Of a DNA stretch of 64,000 bases, positions 56,032-64,000 are shown in pieces; positions within the stretch are counted from its first letter, which is position 1; each line of letters starts with the position of its first letter. The notes beneath the pieces are model-generated. The model was not told the origin of the DNA. It made no database searches and saw only the letters and a program-made list of their open reading frames with translations. This DNA is from Pectinophora gossypiella. Taxonomy: Eukaryota > Arthropoda > Insecta > Lepidoptera > Gelechiidae. The position numbers were made by a program, and so were the translations under genes. Where the stretch lies: contig NC_065424.1 of assembly GCF_024362695.1 (NCBI RefSeq), forward strand, positions 12,131,840 through 12,195,839. Direction: 5' to 3'.

Positions 56032-57270
56032 ATGGCGGAATTCAATGCTAATATTAACTTCTTGTTGAAAGATGAACTTATTCATGAACTTTCTATTCGG
56101 AATGTAAAGGTTGACCGGGATAATACTGTTGAGCAATTACGAAAATTATTTAGACAAACTTGTAAACAAGCCCGTCGCGGCAGTATAGTTGTACCATCTG
56201 AGGGTTTTGAGTGTGATCTTGATGATGAACATAAAACTTTAACATTAAAAATAAATGAAATCATCTCTTGTTTATCGAGTCCTGACAAATCTCCTTCGGC
56301 CCATCAGCGTATTCTAGGCCGTGCTCAGTATTTGCTTTTGCGGTTGTCTCGCATAGAACGTCCGGCCGACGACCTTGAAAAATTGAAAACTTCTTTATTG
56401 TTATCATTGGCCAATAATGATATCACTTCCGATTCATCTTCAGATTCCGAGCATGAATTAAACCGTCCGTCGTGTATTAACAAATATAAAACTATTATTT
56501 CTCATGAAAAGAAATATAACCTCAACTCGTTGAATTTGAAATTTAAGGGTGATTCCTGTGTTCGCGTTTTCCTGGCTCGTTTGGAGGAGCTGTGTTCGGC
56601 ACGGAACATTCTTGTTGATGATATTTACACAGGTTTTACTGACTTGGTGGATGGTCCCGCTTTATGCTGGTACCGCGCCAATAAATGTCGTTTTTCTAAC
56701 TATAGTGAACTGGTTTCTGCTTTGAAATCAGATTTTGATTTACCTGACTACGACTTTCGTCTTCTTGAAGAGATTCGTTCGCGAACACAAGCGAAAGATG
56801 AATCCATTGTCATATATTTGTCCATCATACTAGGTATGATGTCTCGTTTGAGTAAAGAGCTTTCTGAGAGCGATAAACTCGACATCATCTTGCGGAATAT
56901 TCGTCCTGAATATAGTAGGGAAATTCGGATGATTGATGTCACTACCATCCAACAATTACAACAGATAGGTAAACGTTTGGAATTGTCAAAACATAGGATT
57001 GACAACTTTAAAGAACCAAACTTCTCTAAAGATTCCGTAGCTCCGGATTTCAACTTTAAATGCAAACCTAAATCCTCTAGGGATTTTTCTAAAAACATTC
57101 CTGTCGCTTCTGTTAATCGTTCTTCGACTTGCTTTCGTTGTGGTGGAACGAATCATTCCACTAATCGGTGTAATGCATCTAAGGAAGTAGTTTGTTTTAA
57201 ATGTGGTAAGAAGGGGGTAAAGACTCCTCTTTGCCCAAATTGTAATCCTCATTCTAATTCAAAAAACTAG
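56032..57270 (+). CDS. retrotransposon Gag
   Basis: The 412-residue product would form the particle shell and bind the RNA genome. The N-terminal and central parts (for example LNLKFKGDSCVRVFLARLEE and YRANKCRFSNYSELVSAL) have the pattern of a retrotransposon capsid domain. Near the C-terminus lie two zinc knuckles. The first (367-380) is a regular CX2CX4HX4C, CFRCGGTNHSTNRC. The second (388-401, CFKCGKKGVKTPLC) has Val where the His ligand should be, followed by PNC, so its zinc binding may differ. The start is the first ATG after the leader, AGAATGG. The frame ends at TAG 57268-57270, directly after the frameshift heptamer. Confidence 0.95.
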   Translation: MAEFNANINFLLKDELIHELSIRNVKVDRDNTVEQLRKLFRQTCKQARRGSIVVPSEGFECDLDDEHKTLTLKINEIISCLSSPDKSPSAHQRILGRAQYLLLRLSRIERPADDLEKLKTSLLLSLANNDITSDSSSDSEHELNRPSCINKYKTIISHEKKYNLNSLNLKFKGDSCVRVFLARLEELCSARNILVDDIYTGFTDLVDGPALCWYRANKCRFSNYSELVSALKSDFDLPDYDFRLLEEIRSRTQAKDESIVIYLSIILGMMSRLSKELSESDKLDIILRNIRPEYSREIRMIDVTTIQQLQQIGKRLELSKHRIDNFKEPNFSKDSVAPDFNFKCKPKSSRDFSKNIPVASVNRSSTCFRCGGTNHSTNRCNASKEVVCFKCGKKGVKTPLCPNCNPHSNSKN

Positions 57271-57308
57271 ATTGCTTAGTCTCTCTGGGATCTGAATCCT
57301 GCAGGGAG
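57261..57308 (+). promoter_or_regulatory. -1 ribosomal frameshift site between gag and pol
   Basis: A AAA AAC at 57261-57267 is in the exact phase for -1 slippage (gag codons TCA AAA AAC, then TAG). After slipping, the pol frame is open from CTA at 57267. A possible stem, CTCTCTG 57281-57287 with CAGGGAG 57302-57308, extended by GGA/TCC across a small bulge, starts 13 bases after the heptamer. That spacing is slightly longer than usual. Confidence 0.85.
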
Positions 57309-60300
57309 GCGATATTTAATCCTAATTCTAAAGACTTTCGCCCTTATTTAACTGTTAAAGTCTATGGTATTAAAATTTCTGGTTTACTCGACTGTGGAGC
57401 CGCTTGTTCTATTTTAGGAAATAATGCTCATAAATTCTTTAAAAATCTTGGTATCCCATTGCGTAATTTAAAGTCCCCTGTATTTTTGAAAGTGGCGAGT
57501 GGTCACGAATACATTTGCCAATTTTACATGGATATTCCTATTGAATATAACAATGAGGTTAAGCTCATTCAATTTTACATTCAACCCGAAATCAAACTTC
57601 CATTACATTTCGGAATTAATTTCTGGAAATCATTTAACTTAGCCCCAGAAGTTCTGGCGTGTCTACCTGCAATAGAGCCTGTCGATTTATACAATGTAGC
57701 AAGTGTCAAAGAAAATGGCTTGCGCAATTTAGATTCTCTTTCGGATTTTCAAAAACAAGAAATTGATAACGTTAAACAACTTTTCTCTAATATTGATTCA
57801 GAGTTAGTCGGCCTTGGTCGTACTCATTTAATAGAGCATGTTATAGAAACAGGTGATGCGAAACCTATAAAACAAAAATATTATCGTATTAGTCCTGAAA
57901 AACTTAAACTTCTAGACGGCGAGTTAAACCGAATGCTCCAACATGATATTGTTGAACCATCTTTCTCTCCTTGGAATTCTCCAGTAACCATGGTACCTAA
58001 AGCCAATGGTGATATTCGTCTGTGTTTAGATAGTAGAAGGTTAAATTCAGTGTCAAAACCTGATGCCTATCCACTACCATATATTAATTATATCATGGAC
58101 AATCTTCGCGATGCTAAATACTTAACTTCTCTTGACTTGAGTGCTGCGTATCATCAGATTCCTCTCTCTACTTCTTCGAAAGAGAAAACTGCTTTCACGG
58201 TTCCTGGCCGTGGGCTATTTCATTACAAGGTCATGTGTTTTGGTCTTGTAGGAGCCTCCGCTACCATGCAAAGGCTAATGGATAATCTTTTCTCCTCTCA
58301 ATTTGATAACAAAGTGTTTTGTTTCATTGACGACATCATTATCTGTACCAGTTCTTTTGAAGAACACGTGAAAATTCTAAAAGCGGTCTATGAAAAACTA
58401 AGATTCGCTAATCTCACTATTAACATGAAAAAGTCATTTTTCTGCCGATCTGAACTTAAATATCTCGGTTTCGTAGTTGATCGATATGGTCTTAGGACCG
58501 ATCCTTCTAAAGTAGATGTTATTGCAAATTTTCCGACGCCAACTGACGCGAAGTCAATTAAACGTTTCTTGGGAATGGCGGGTTGGTACCGTCGTTTTAT
58601 CCCAAATTTCTCTCATGTTGCTAGACCTTTGTCTCGACTTACTAGTAAGAAGGTACCTTTCACATGGTCTCCGGAAGCTGAAGAAGCTTTCACCCAACTT
58701 AAATCTGCTCTTATCTCGTCACCTATTCTACAATGTCCTGATTTCTCTCAGCCATTTTACATCCATACGGATGCTTCCTCGTTTGCTATTGGTGCTGTTT
58801 TAACTCAAAGGGTCGATGGTATTGATCACCCTATCGCTTATTGTAGCAGAACATTAAACGCCCAAGAAATCAATTACTCAGCGACAGAAAGAGAACTGTT
58901 GGCTGTGATTTGTTCTCTGGAGTTATACCGTCCTTGTGTTGAGGGTGGCAAATGTTATATTATAACCGATCATGCCTCGTTGCAGTGGTTTCAGAATCTT
59001 AGTAGTCCGAGTGGTCGTCTAAATAGATGGGCATGTCGTTTGAGTCAGTTCGATTTTGATATGGTTCGCGGGAAGGGTAAAGAGCATGTGATGCCTGATG
59101 CTTTGTCTAGAGTCAGGATTGGCTCAATTGAGATTGATCCCTGCACTGTTTCTGATCCTTGGTATATTGGGGTCTTTAACGGTTGTACTGGGGATCCTCG
59201 TCGTTATCCTAATTTCTCGGTAGTAAATGGTAAACTATGTCGTTTATCTAAAAATAAATATCATCTTATTTCTCAACACGATTGGAAAATCGTTGTTCCC
59301 CGTGAAAAATATGTAGAAGTTCTTCGAAAATATCATGATGAGCCCTCTTCCGGTCATTTCGGTGTGGCTAAGACCCACAAGAAAATTTCTTCCATATATT
59401 TCTGGCCTTCCTTATTTAAAGATGTAAAATCATATGTTGACAATTGTGAGGTATGTCGTTCATACAAGCCGGTCAATACTGCTAGGCCTGGTCTGATGGG
59501 TAACCCCCGTCAAGTTACTAAACCTTGGGAGGCTATATCATGCGATATATTAGGTCCTTTCCCTTCATCTTATTCTCGCAATCAATACTTATTCGTGGTC
59601 TCTGATTATTTCAGTAAGTATGTTCTTTTATTCCCTTTGCGTAGTGCAACTTCTAAGGCCATTGTGAAATGTCTTGAGAAACATGTTTTTCTAGTCCATG
59701 GCGTATGTCGTATCCTGTATACCGACAACGGTCCTCAATTCACTTCTAAAGAGTTTAGAGATTCTTTAACTTCTTTCGGAGTACCTCATATATTCTATAA
59801 TCCTCGATACCATCCTCAGTGTAATCAAACTGAACGAGTGAATCGTGATGTTGTTCGTGCTATTGCTTCCCTCGTGCGTTCTGATCATCGTAAATGGGAT
59901 CAGAACATTCAGGAAATCCAGTGTGCGCTCAATACTTCGGTCCACGAAAGTACAAAATATACTGCCTTTTATCTAAATCATGGTAGAGAGATGGTCATCG
60001 ATGGTGCTACTTATACCCAAGATTCTTCACCTTGTGATGGGTCTACCATAGTAGTAGATACCCAAACTTTTGCTTCTCGGTTGCCGCGTATGGCTGAAGT
60101 CTTCAAGAAAGTTGAATGTCACCTTAAAAAGGCATATCAACACAATGTAAAATATTATAATCTTAGGAAGCGTCCTTTGGAATTGCGGGAAGGTCAAATT
60201 ATTTATAAAAGATGTTTTCCTTTGTCCAGCGCTCCCAAGCACTTTTCTGCTAAACTAGCCCCTAAGTTTGAAAAATGTGTAGTGCATAAAAAGCTAGGTA

Positions 60301-60395
60301 ATGTAGTTTATTCATTGAAAACCTTAGAAGGTAAACCTTTGGGTTCCTTCCACATTAAAGATCTTGTTGTTCGAGGTCCGAGTGAGGAAGTTTAG
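57267..60395 (+). CDS. retrotransposon Pol (protease, RT, RNase H, integrase)
   Basis: The frame is open for 1,042 codons from the frameshift point to TAG 60393-60395. Numbering from CTA 57267, the protease motif LLDCGAACSIL has its Asp at 42; the usual Thr or Ser of D(T/S)G is Cys. The RT has LDLSAAYHQIPL and the FIDD box at D355/D356, with Phe before Ile-Asp-Asp. RNase H has HTDASSFAIGAVL with D502 and NYSATERELLAV. Integrase has a zinc-binding set H690, H697, C727, C730 and a D760, D820, E856 triad (D35E). The C-terminal part resembles the GPY/F region, with no clear chromodomain. No internal stop or frameshift is visible, so all four activities may be intact. Confidence 0.95.
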   Translation, partial: LDCLVSLGSESCREAIFNPNSKDFRPYLTVKVYGIKISGLLDCGAACSILGNNAHKFFKNLGIPLRNLKSPVFLKVASGHEYICQFYMDIPIEYNNEVKLIQFYIQPEIKLPLHFGINFWKSFNLAPEVLACLPAIEPVDLYNVASVKENGLRNLDSLSDFQKQEIDNVKQLFSNIDSELVGLGRTHLIEHVIETGDAKPIKQKYYRISPEKLKLLDGELNRMLQHDIVEPSFSPWNSPVTMVPKANGDIRLCLDSRRLNSVSKPDAYPLPYINYIMDNLRDAKYLTSLDLSAAYHQIPLSTSSKEKTAFTVPGRGLFHYKVMCFGLVGASATMQRLMDNLFSSQFDNKVFCFIDDIIICTSSFEEHVKILKAVYEKLRFANLTINMKKSFFCRSELKYLGFVVDRYGLRTDPSKVDVIANFPTPTDAKSIKRFLGMAGWYRRFIPNFSHVARPLSRLTSKKVPFTWSPEAEEAFTQLKSALISSPILQCPDFSQPFYIHTDASSFAIGAVLTQRVDGIDHPIAYCSRTLNAQEINYSATERELLAVICSLELYRPCVEGGKCYIITDHASLQWFQNLSSPSGRLNRWACRLSQFDFDMVRGKGKEHVMPDALSRVRIGSIEIDPCTVSDPWYIGVFNGCTGDPRRYPNFSVVNGKLCRLSKNKYHLISQHDWKIVVPREKYVEVLRKYHDEPSSGHFGVAKTHKKISSIYFWPSLFKDVKSYVDNCEVCRSYKPVNTARPGLMGNPRQVTKPWEAISCDILGPFPSSYSRNQYLFVVSDYFSKYVLLFPLRSATSKAIVKCLEKHVFLVHGVCRILYTDNGPQFTSKEFRDSLTSFGVPHIFYNPRYHPQCNQTERVNRDVVRAIASLVRSDHRKWDQNIQEIQCALNTSVHESTKYTAFYLNHGREMVIDGATYTQDSSPCDGSTIVVDTQTFASRLPRMAEVFKKVECHLKKAYQHNVKYYNLRKRPLELREGQIIYKRCFPLSSAPKHFSAKLAPKFEKCVVHKKLGNVVYSLKTLEGKPLGSFHIKDLVVRGPSEEV

Positions 60396-60650
60396 GTCTT
60401 CTCTCACTTTCAAGGTTGTGTTCTAAGGACATTACCTGTTAAGTGGTCATCCCTATAGGAAGGTGATCCATTTGATGAGGTTTCCCTCGTTCGAGTAATA
60501 TCCGTAGGCCTTGTTTATGCATTTGGTGTGTGGTTGATTACCACCCAAATGACGCCAAGGATATTCCCTCTTAATAAATAAAAAGAAAATAGATTAAGTT
60601 TTTTTAAGTACTTAAATAGTTTTTACTTGGAATAAGTTTAGTGTCATGGC
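60396..60650 (+). other. retrotransposon region after pol
   Basis: Non-coding, rather T-rich sequence between the pol stop and the tandem repeats. No envelope or accessory frame is seen. Confidence 0.6.
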
Positions 60651-60875
60651 CATGACTAAGTATAACGTATGCATAAGGTTTAGTCTATTATTTTAAATTT
60701 AAAAGTTAGGTAGGTTTTCCTTTGCCATGACTAAGTATAACGTATGCATAAGGTTTAGTCTATTATTTTAAATTTAAAAGTTAGGTAGGTTTTCCTTTGC
60801 CATGACTAAGTAAAACGTAGGCATAAGGTTTAATCTGTTATTTTAAATTTAAAAGTTAGGTAGGTTTTCCTTTAA
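60651..60875 (+). repeat. three 75-bp tandem repeats
   Basis: Units start CATGACTAAG at 60651, 60726 and 60801. Units 1 and 2 look identical and unit 3 has a handful of changes. Each contains TTTTAAATTTAAAAGTTAGG. They sit between pol and the 3' LTR. Confidence 0.95.
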
Positions 60876-61237
60876 CTTGACCATATTCAAGATGTTTGTA
60901 TGTTTATGTAAGGTTAAGCAGTGTTAGATTTAATTCTTTGAGTTGTCGTCTGACACCACCAGGGTGTTTCTTTGATTTGTTTCAAACATATGTTGCCTAT
61001 GTGCAATGTGTTTTCTTGGGAGAATCCCCAAATTTTAACTCTGGTAAGCACAAGGCTAGTGCGGAATGTACTAATCCTTTTCCCCTTGGATTATAGGAGA
61101 TGTGTTTTCAAGTTTGATACATGGTGATCATGTTTATTTCTTTCCATTCTTTTACCTTTGTAAGGTAAATGTACGTTCATAACAAGTTAACTCATCAGGA
61201 GTCGCTTGTTATTTCTCTTTCGTTACTAGAGTGTAGC

Positions 61238-61282
61238 GAAAAATTTTATTTAAAAATTTAAAATTTTTAAATAAAATTTTTC
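61238..61282. repeat. perfect 45-bp AT palindrome
   Basis: Arms 61238-61259 and 61261-61282 are exact reverse complements of 22 bases around a single A. It lies 20 bases before the 3' LTR, where the polypurine tract should be. The bases next to the LTR (CTAAAACGGAAC) make only a weak polypurine tract. Confidence 0.95.
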
Positions 61283-61302
61283 TTCCTCAACTAAAACGGA
61301 AC

Positions 61303-62458
61303 TGTAACACGTTTTTTTTTACACTTCCCACTTGGCTGTATGGCATACAGGTGTGTGCCTACGCGCCGGGAAAAAGTTATGTTCGTTTGACATTTCGTTT
61401 ACGCGATGACGATAGCAATTTAGTCCCGTCGCGATTATTTCTTTAAAGTGGTGTATAAGCCACATATATAATGATGAAAGGATGGTGAAGTCTTCTGGTG
61501 AGTGTTTTGATGGTTATTATCGTGGAACGTTGGCAATTATGAGCTTCATATGTTCATGACAATGACCTAACCTCACGTTCTTTCTTTCAGTATAAAAACA
61601 ATGGTTTAGTCCATCGACTAGGGGGAATGCTGTTATAATATCGTCCCACGTGATGTGGTGAGTGTATTTACCTATAATTCCGCGTCGTAACGGGGTTGAC
61701 AGAGCTGTAACATGTCATTTTGTTACAGGGGTCAAAGTCCACCGGCAGAGTCCAGTGTTAAAGTTCTACTAGAATGATCAACTGTAAAGACTAACTTCAA
61801 AAATCAACTTCAAGATCTTCCTTCAGGGTCTAGCTCCCCAGCCATGACTACCATTTGTGTTCATTATCTACTTTTACCGTCAGGGTCAGTTCCTGCTGCG
61901 GTCATTAATGTACATAATTCCAGTTTGGTGTTAAAATCTCTGGATACCCTCTAAATATCTCTTCTTCATGATTAATTTAACTTATTATGGATAGTGCCAT
62001 GCTCTCAAGATGATTTTCTACTAATACATGGAGTATTTATCCTCAATACATACTCCATGCCTTTTTGTCAGGACCTGCCGTCCTGACACTTTACTTATCC
62101 TCATAGGAATAAAACCTAGTTGTTTAGGTATAATACTAAGTTAAGATACCATGTTATAGTAAAAGATTTGTTTCTTAATTTATATTAGGATGGTTTGTAA
62201 CCGACTGACTTCATATCATTTTATTTTGAAATTGTTGAATCAATTATACTATTGTTAAAAGTGAAATCTTTATTATTTCCAACACCTTGGCTTTGTTTGT
62301 AATAGGAGGGGATCTTCTATACGGCGCCCAACATTTTAATCTTATTCTCCCCCTATTCTCTGAGTTAGGTGCCTATTTCCACGCCCTGGGAAACTAATAT
62401 CTCATTATAAGACAACCTCTATAGGGGCAACTCACACCCCAACATTAACAGTCTTACA
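61303..62458 (+). repeat. 3' LTR
   Basis: It is 1,156 bp, the same length as the 5' LTR at a constant offset of 7,106, with no difference found by eye. It carries the same intron-like segments, hairpins, and AATAAA (about 62108). Confidence 0.95.
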
Positions 62459-62470
62459 CAGTAAGCTCGG

Positions 62471-62661
62471 TTCTTCTTATCGTGTGGGTTCTGAGGTAGA
62501 AAACCAACCTCATCAACCCTAGTGTCAGGGCTATTATTGAGCCACTAAAGGCCCCTGACATGACTTGTGTAACGACTACATCAGTACTACTTACATCAAT
62601 AAGTAGTAACAGAGGCCAACGGCTTAACGTGCCTTCCGTAGCACGGATTATCTTACTTTTT
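62471..62661 (-). repeat. SINE tail and body (family A), head missing
   Basis: It starts TCTTCTTATCGTGTGGGTTC and runs to CCTTCCGTAGCACGGATTAT. The body is cut before the head. Confidence 0.85.
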
Positions 62662-62771
62662 TTACTATTTGCCGAGCCAACTGTGTTAGTGTGTGTATGT
62701 GTGCAACTCAGGCGTACAATAAAGTGTCAATTGATCCATTCTTAATGATAATTATCATATTTTCCGAACAG

Positions 62772-62885
62772 TTGTCTCACGGTGGGTTCAGTTACGGTGG
62801 AGGGGAGCGGCGAGCTGACTATGGAGCCCGGGAGCAGCATGAACTGGCGTTGCACCACGCCCTGCACTCCGCTGAGGAGGCACCG
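62772..62885 (+). CDS. TfAP-2 exon: segment before the DNA-binding region
   Basis: It is 38 codons between the acceptor TTCCGAACAG (62771) and the donor CCG|GTGAGA (62885), phase 0 at both ends. The product LSHGGFSYGGGERRADYGAR, then a His/Leu/Ala-rich end with HALHSAEEAP, lines up with the vertebrate AP-2 stretch in which an RRDY motif is followed by HALPHAIEE-like residues. The next exon, outside the window, should start the conserved part leading to the DNA-binding domain. The intron before it is 11.2 kb, of which 8.3 kb is the LTR retrotransposon. Confidence 0.85.
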
Positions 62886-63009
62886 GTGAGAGGAACTTCT
62901 TCTTAAAGCCTTATTACACTACTCAATCCATTGGGCCCGATGCGTCGGAATCCAGCACTGAAATAACCACATCAGGTAGACGGAGCCACTATTTCGCCAT
63001 GTCTATACA

Positions 63010-63340
63010 GGGTGTTAAGTGCAATCGTAACGAAAACACTGAGGGATGATTCGTACTACACATCTCCCTAGCATTATCCCGTTTTTCACACGGTCCGCTT
63101 ACCTAACCTGAAGCTTTGCCAGGTCCAGTTTTTTACAGAAGCGACTGCCAATTACTGAGGGTTATGATCCATACTATGATTGTGAGTTGATATCAAGTGG
63201 AATCCGTCGCAAAAGTATGGGACTGAAAATAATTTAAAAAAGCACTAAAATTTTCATGAATTTTTTGCCGGGAAATTCCGCTTGATGTCGATTCTGGTCT
63301 GAATCATCCCCCTCAGTATTCGTTACGGTGTCACTAACAT
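63010..63340. mobile_element. fold-back MITE (family P) interrupted by a SINE fragment
   Basis: GGTGTTAAGTGCAATCGTAA at the left and CGTTACGGTGTCACTAACAT at the right. A family E SINE tail fragment (−) at about 63073-63153 (CCCGTTTTTCACACGGTCCG) splits the left arm. Confidence 0.75.
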
Positions 63341-63567
63341 AATACCAGTCATGATCAGTCACGAAATCTCAGAAACTACGATTGCTAGGAGTCTCAAATT
63401 TTGCATAGGGGTTCCTTTTAGGACGTAGGTGCTCACTAAGACGGGATTTTGCGAAATTGAATCCCTAAGAGGGTAAAATGGGGTAGCAAAATATGAATGA
63501 AACTTCTACTATAGTTTTAATATTTAAGATTTCACGCGAACGAATTCGCGGGTAACATCTACTATAG

Positions 63568-63832
63568 GCTACTCCACAACCTAGTCAAATGAGATACTTT
63601 TCACGAAACGTCAAAACGAAAGTTTTCTTTGGAGTTTGTATGGAAATACTGTCCTGTGACGTCATCAATAAAAGCGGTCAAACGTCGTACCCATTGTTAC
63701 TTAGTCCATAAATAAAATTCTAAAATAAGTCGAACAGTAAAATGGAATGGATTTATGGTCATCGTAGACTGGATTCTATTTATAAATAAGCATTTTATAA
63801 TTTATCTCTGACCTAGTGAAATACCCTATTTT
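63568..63832 (+). mobile_element. MITE family M2, full length
   Basis: Close copy of 4643-4911, with GTCCTGTGACGTCATCAATA and TAAAAGCGGTCAAACGTCGT. It ends at ATACCCTATT. Confidence 0.75.
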
Positions 63833-63870
63833 ATAATAATATCTACCTACACCCTCTTTATTGGGCCCGA

Positions 63871-64000
63871 TGACGGCCTCTGTGGTCCAGTAGTTGAGCG
63901 TTGTGCTCACGTTCCGAAGGTCCCGGGTTCGATTCCCGGTGGCGACAAATCACTTTGTGATCCCGAGTTTGGTTAGGACATTACAGGCTGATCACCTGAT
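63871..64000 (+). repeat. tRNA-headed SINE (family A), cut by the window edge
   Basis: Head GACGGCCTCTGTGGTCCAGT, B box GGTTCGATTCCC, then the body to GGCTGATCACCTGAT at the edge. Confidence 0.9.

Larger units (their letters stand above)
54197..62458 (+). mobile_element. complete Ty3/gypsy-type LTR retrotransposon (8,262 bp)
   Basis: Two LTRs of 1,156 bp each (54197-55352, 61303-62458) start TGTAAC, end CTTACA and look identical by eye. CAGT flanks both ends (54193-54196, 62459-62462), a 4-bp target duplication. The internal order is primer site, leader, gag, -1 frameshift, pol (protease, RT, RNase H, integrase), then a 0.9-kb non-coding tail. There is no envelope frame. RNase H before integrase places it in Ty3/gypsy. 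The long LTRs, 4-bp duplication and tRNA-Lys-like primer site recall the Osvaldo group, but this is a guess. It lies in sense orientation in the AP-2 intron and seems recent and possibly active. Confidence 0.95.

Noticed and set aside
60896..61096. Possible envelope or accessory frame after pol
   Set aside because: 66 codons, no signal peptide or membrane segment of the expected kind, and not conserved in any way I can judge.
1..64000. CRISPR arrays, operons, bacterial-type promoters
   Set aside because: The window is eukaryotic. The dispersed repeats are transposons with target duplications, and no regular repeat-spacer array exists.

Overview
The window looks like part of a moth or butterfly (Lepidoptera) genome. 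It is AT-rich, has almost no long open reading frames, and is packed with tRNA-derived SINEs, a 5S-rRNA-headed SINE, small fold-back DNA transposons, a Lep1-like Helitron fragment and a mariner. These are typical of lepidopteran non-coding DNA. The order is inferred from repeat style; the species cannot be named.

The host gene is most likely the AP-2 transcription factor gene (TfAP-2), on the + strand. Three short phase-0 exons at 51139-51285, 51387-51542 and 62772-62885 encode a Gly/His/Pro-rich activation region that contains ADFQPPYFPPPF, the AP-2 hallmark. The DNA-binding and dimerisation exons must lie beyond the right edge. Two upstream segments begin with ATG and end at GTAAGT donors in phase 0: 14114-14173 (20 codons) and 19478-19948 (157 codons). 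They are therefore compatible with being alternative 5' coding exons of the same gene. If so, nearly the whole window is AP-2 intron or 5' flank.

Layout: 1-14 kb is flank or intron full of SINEs and MITEs. 14.0-14.6 kb holds a candidate first exon followed by four CTCF-like AGRTGGCGC sites. 19.5 kb holds a second candidate first exon. 20-33 kb holds SINEs, a fold-back SINE with a perfect 37-bp inverted repeat, a truncated non-LTR retrotransposon and MITEs. 33.5-34.8 kb is a complete mariner with one internal stop codon, inserted in a Lep1-like element. 42.8-44.5 kb is a cluster of four poly(A)-tailed retroposons, each with its own target-site duplication. 44.6-47.8 kb is a nest of fold-back elements with a GC-rich core. 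51-63 kb holds the AP-2 exons.

The most complete mobile element is an 8,262-bp Ty3/gypsy-type LTR retrotransposon at 54197-62458, inserted in sense orientation in the AP-2 intron. Its two 1,156-bp LTRs look identical by eye, it has a 4-bp target duplication (CAGT), and gag and pol are open. Pol is joined to gag by a textbook -1 frameshift site (A AAA AAC directly before the gag stop). Unusual parts are six copies of a 14-nt CATAGG-type motif in the leader, intron-like segments inside the LTR, three 75-bp tandem repeats after pol, and a perfect 45-bp palindrome just before the 3' LTR.
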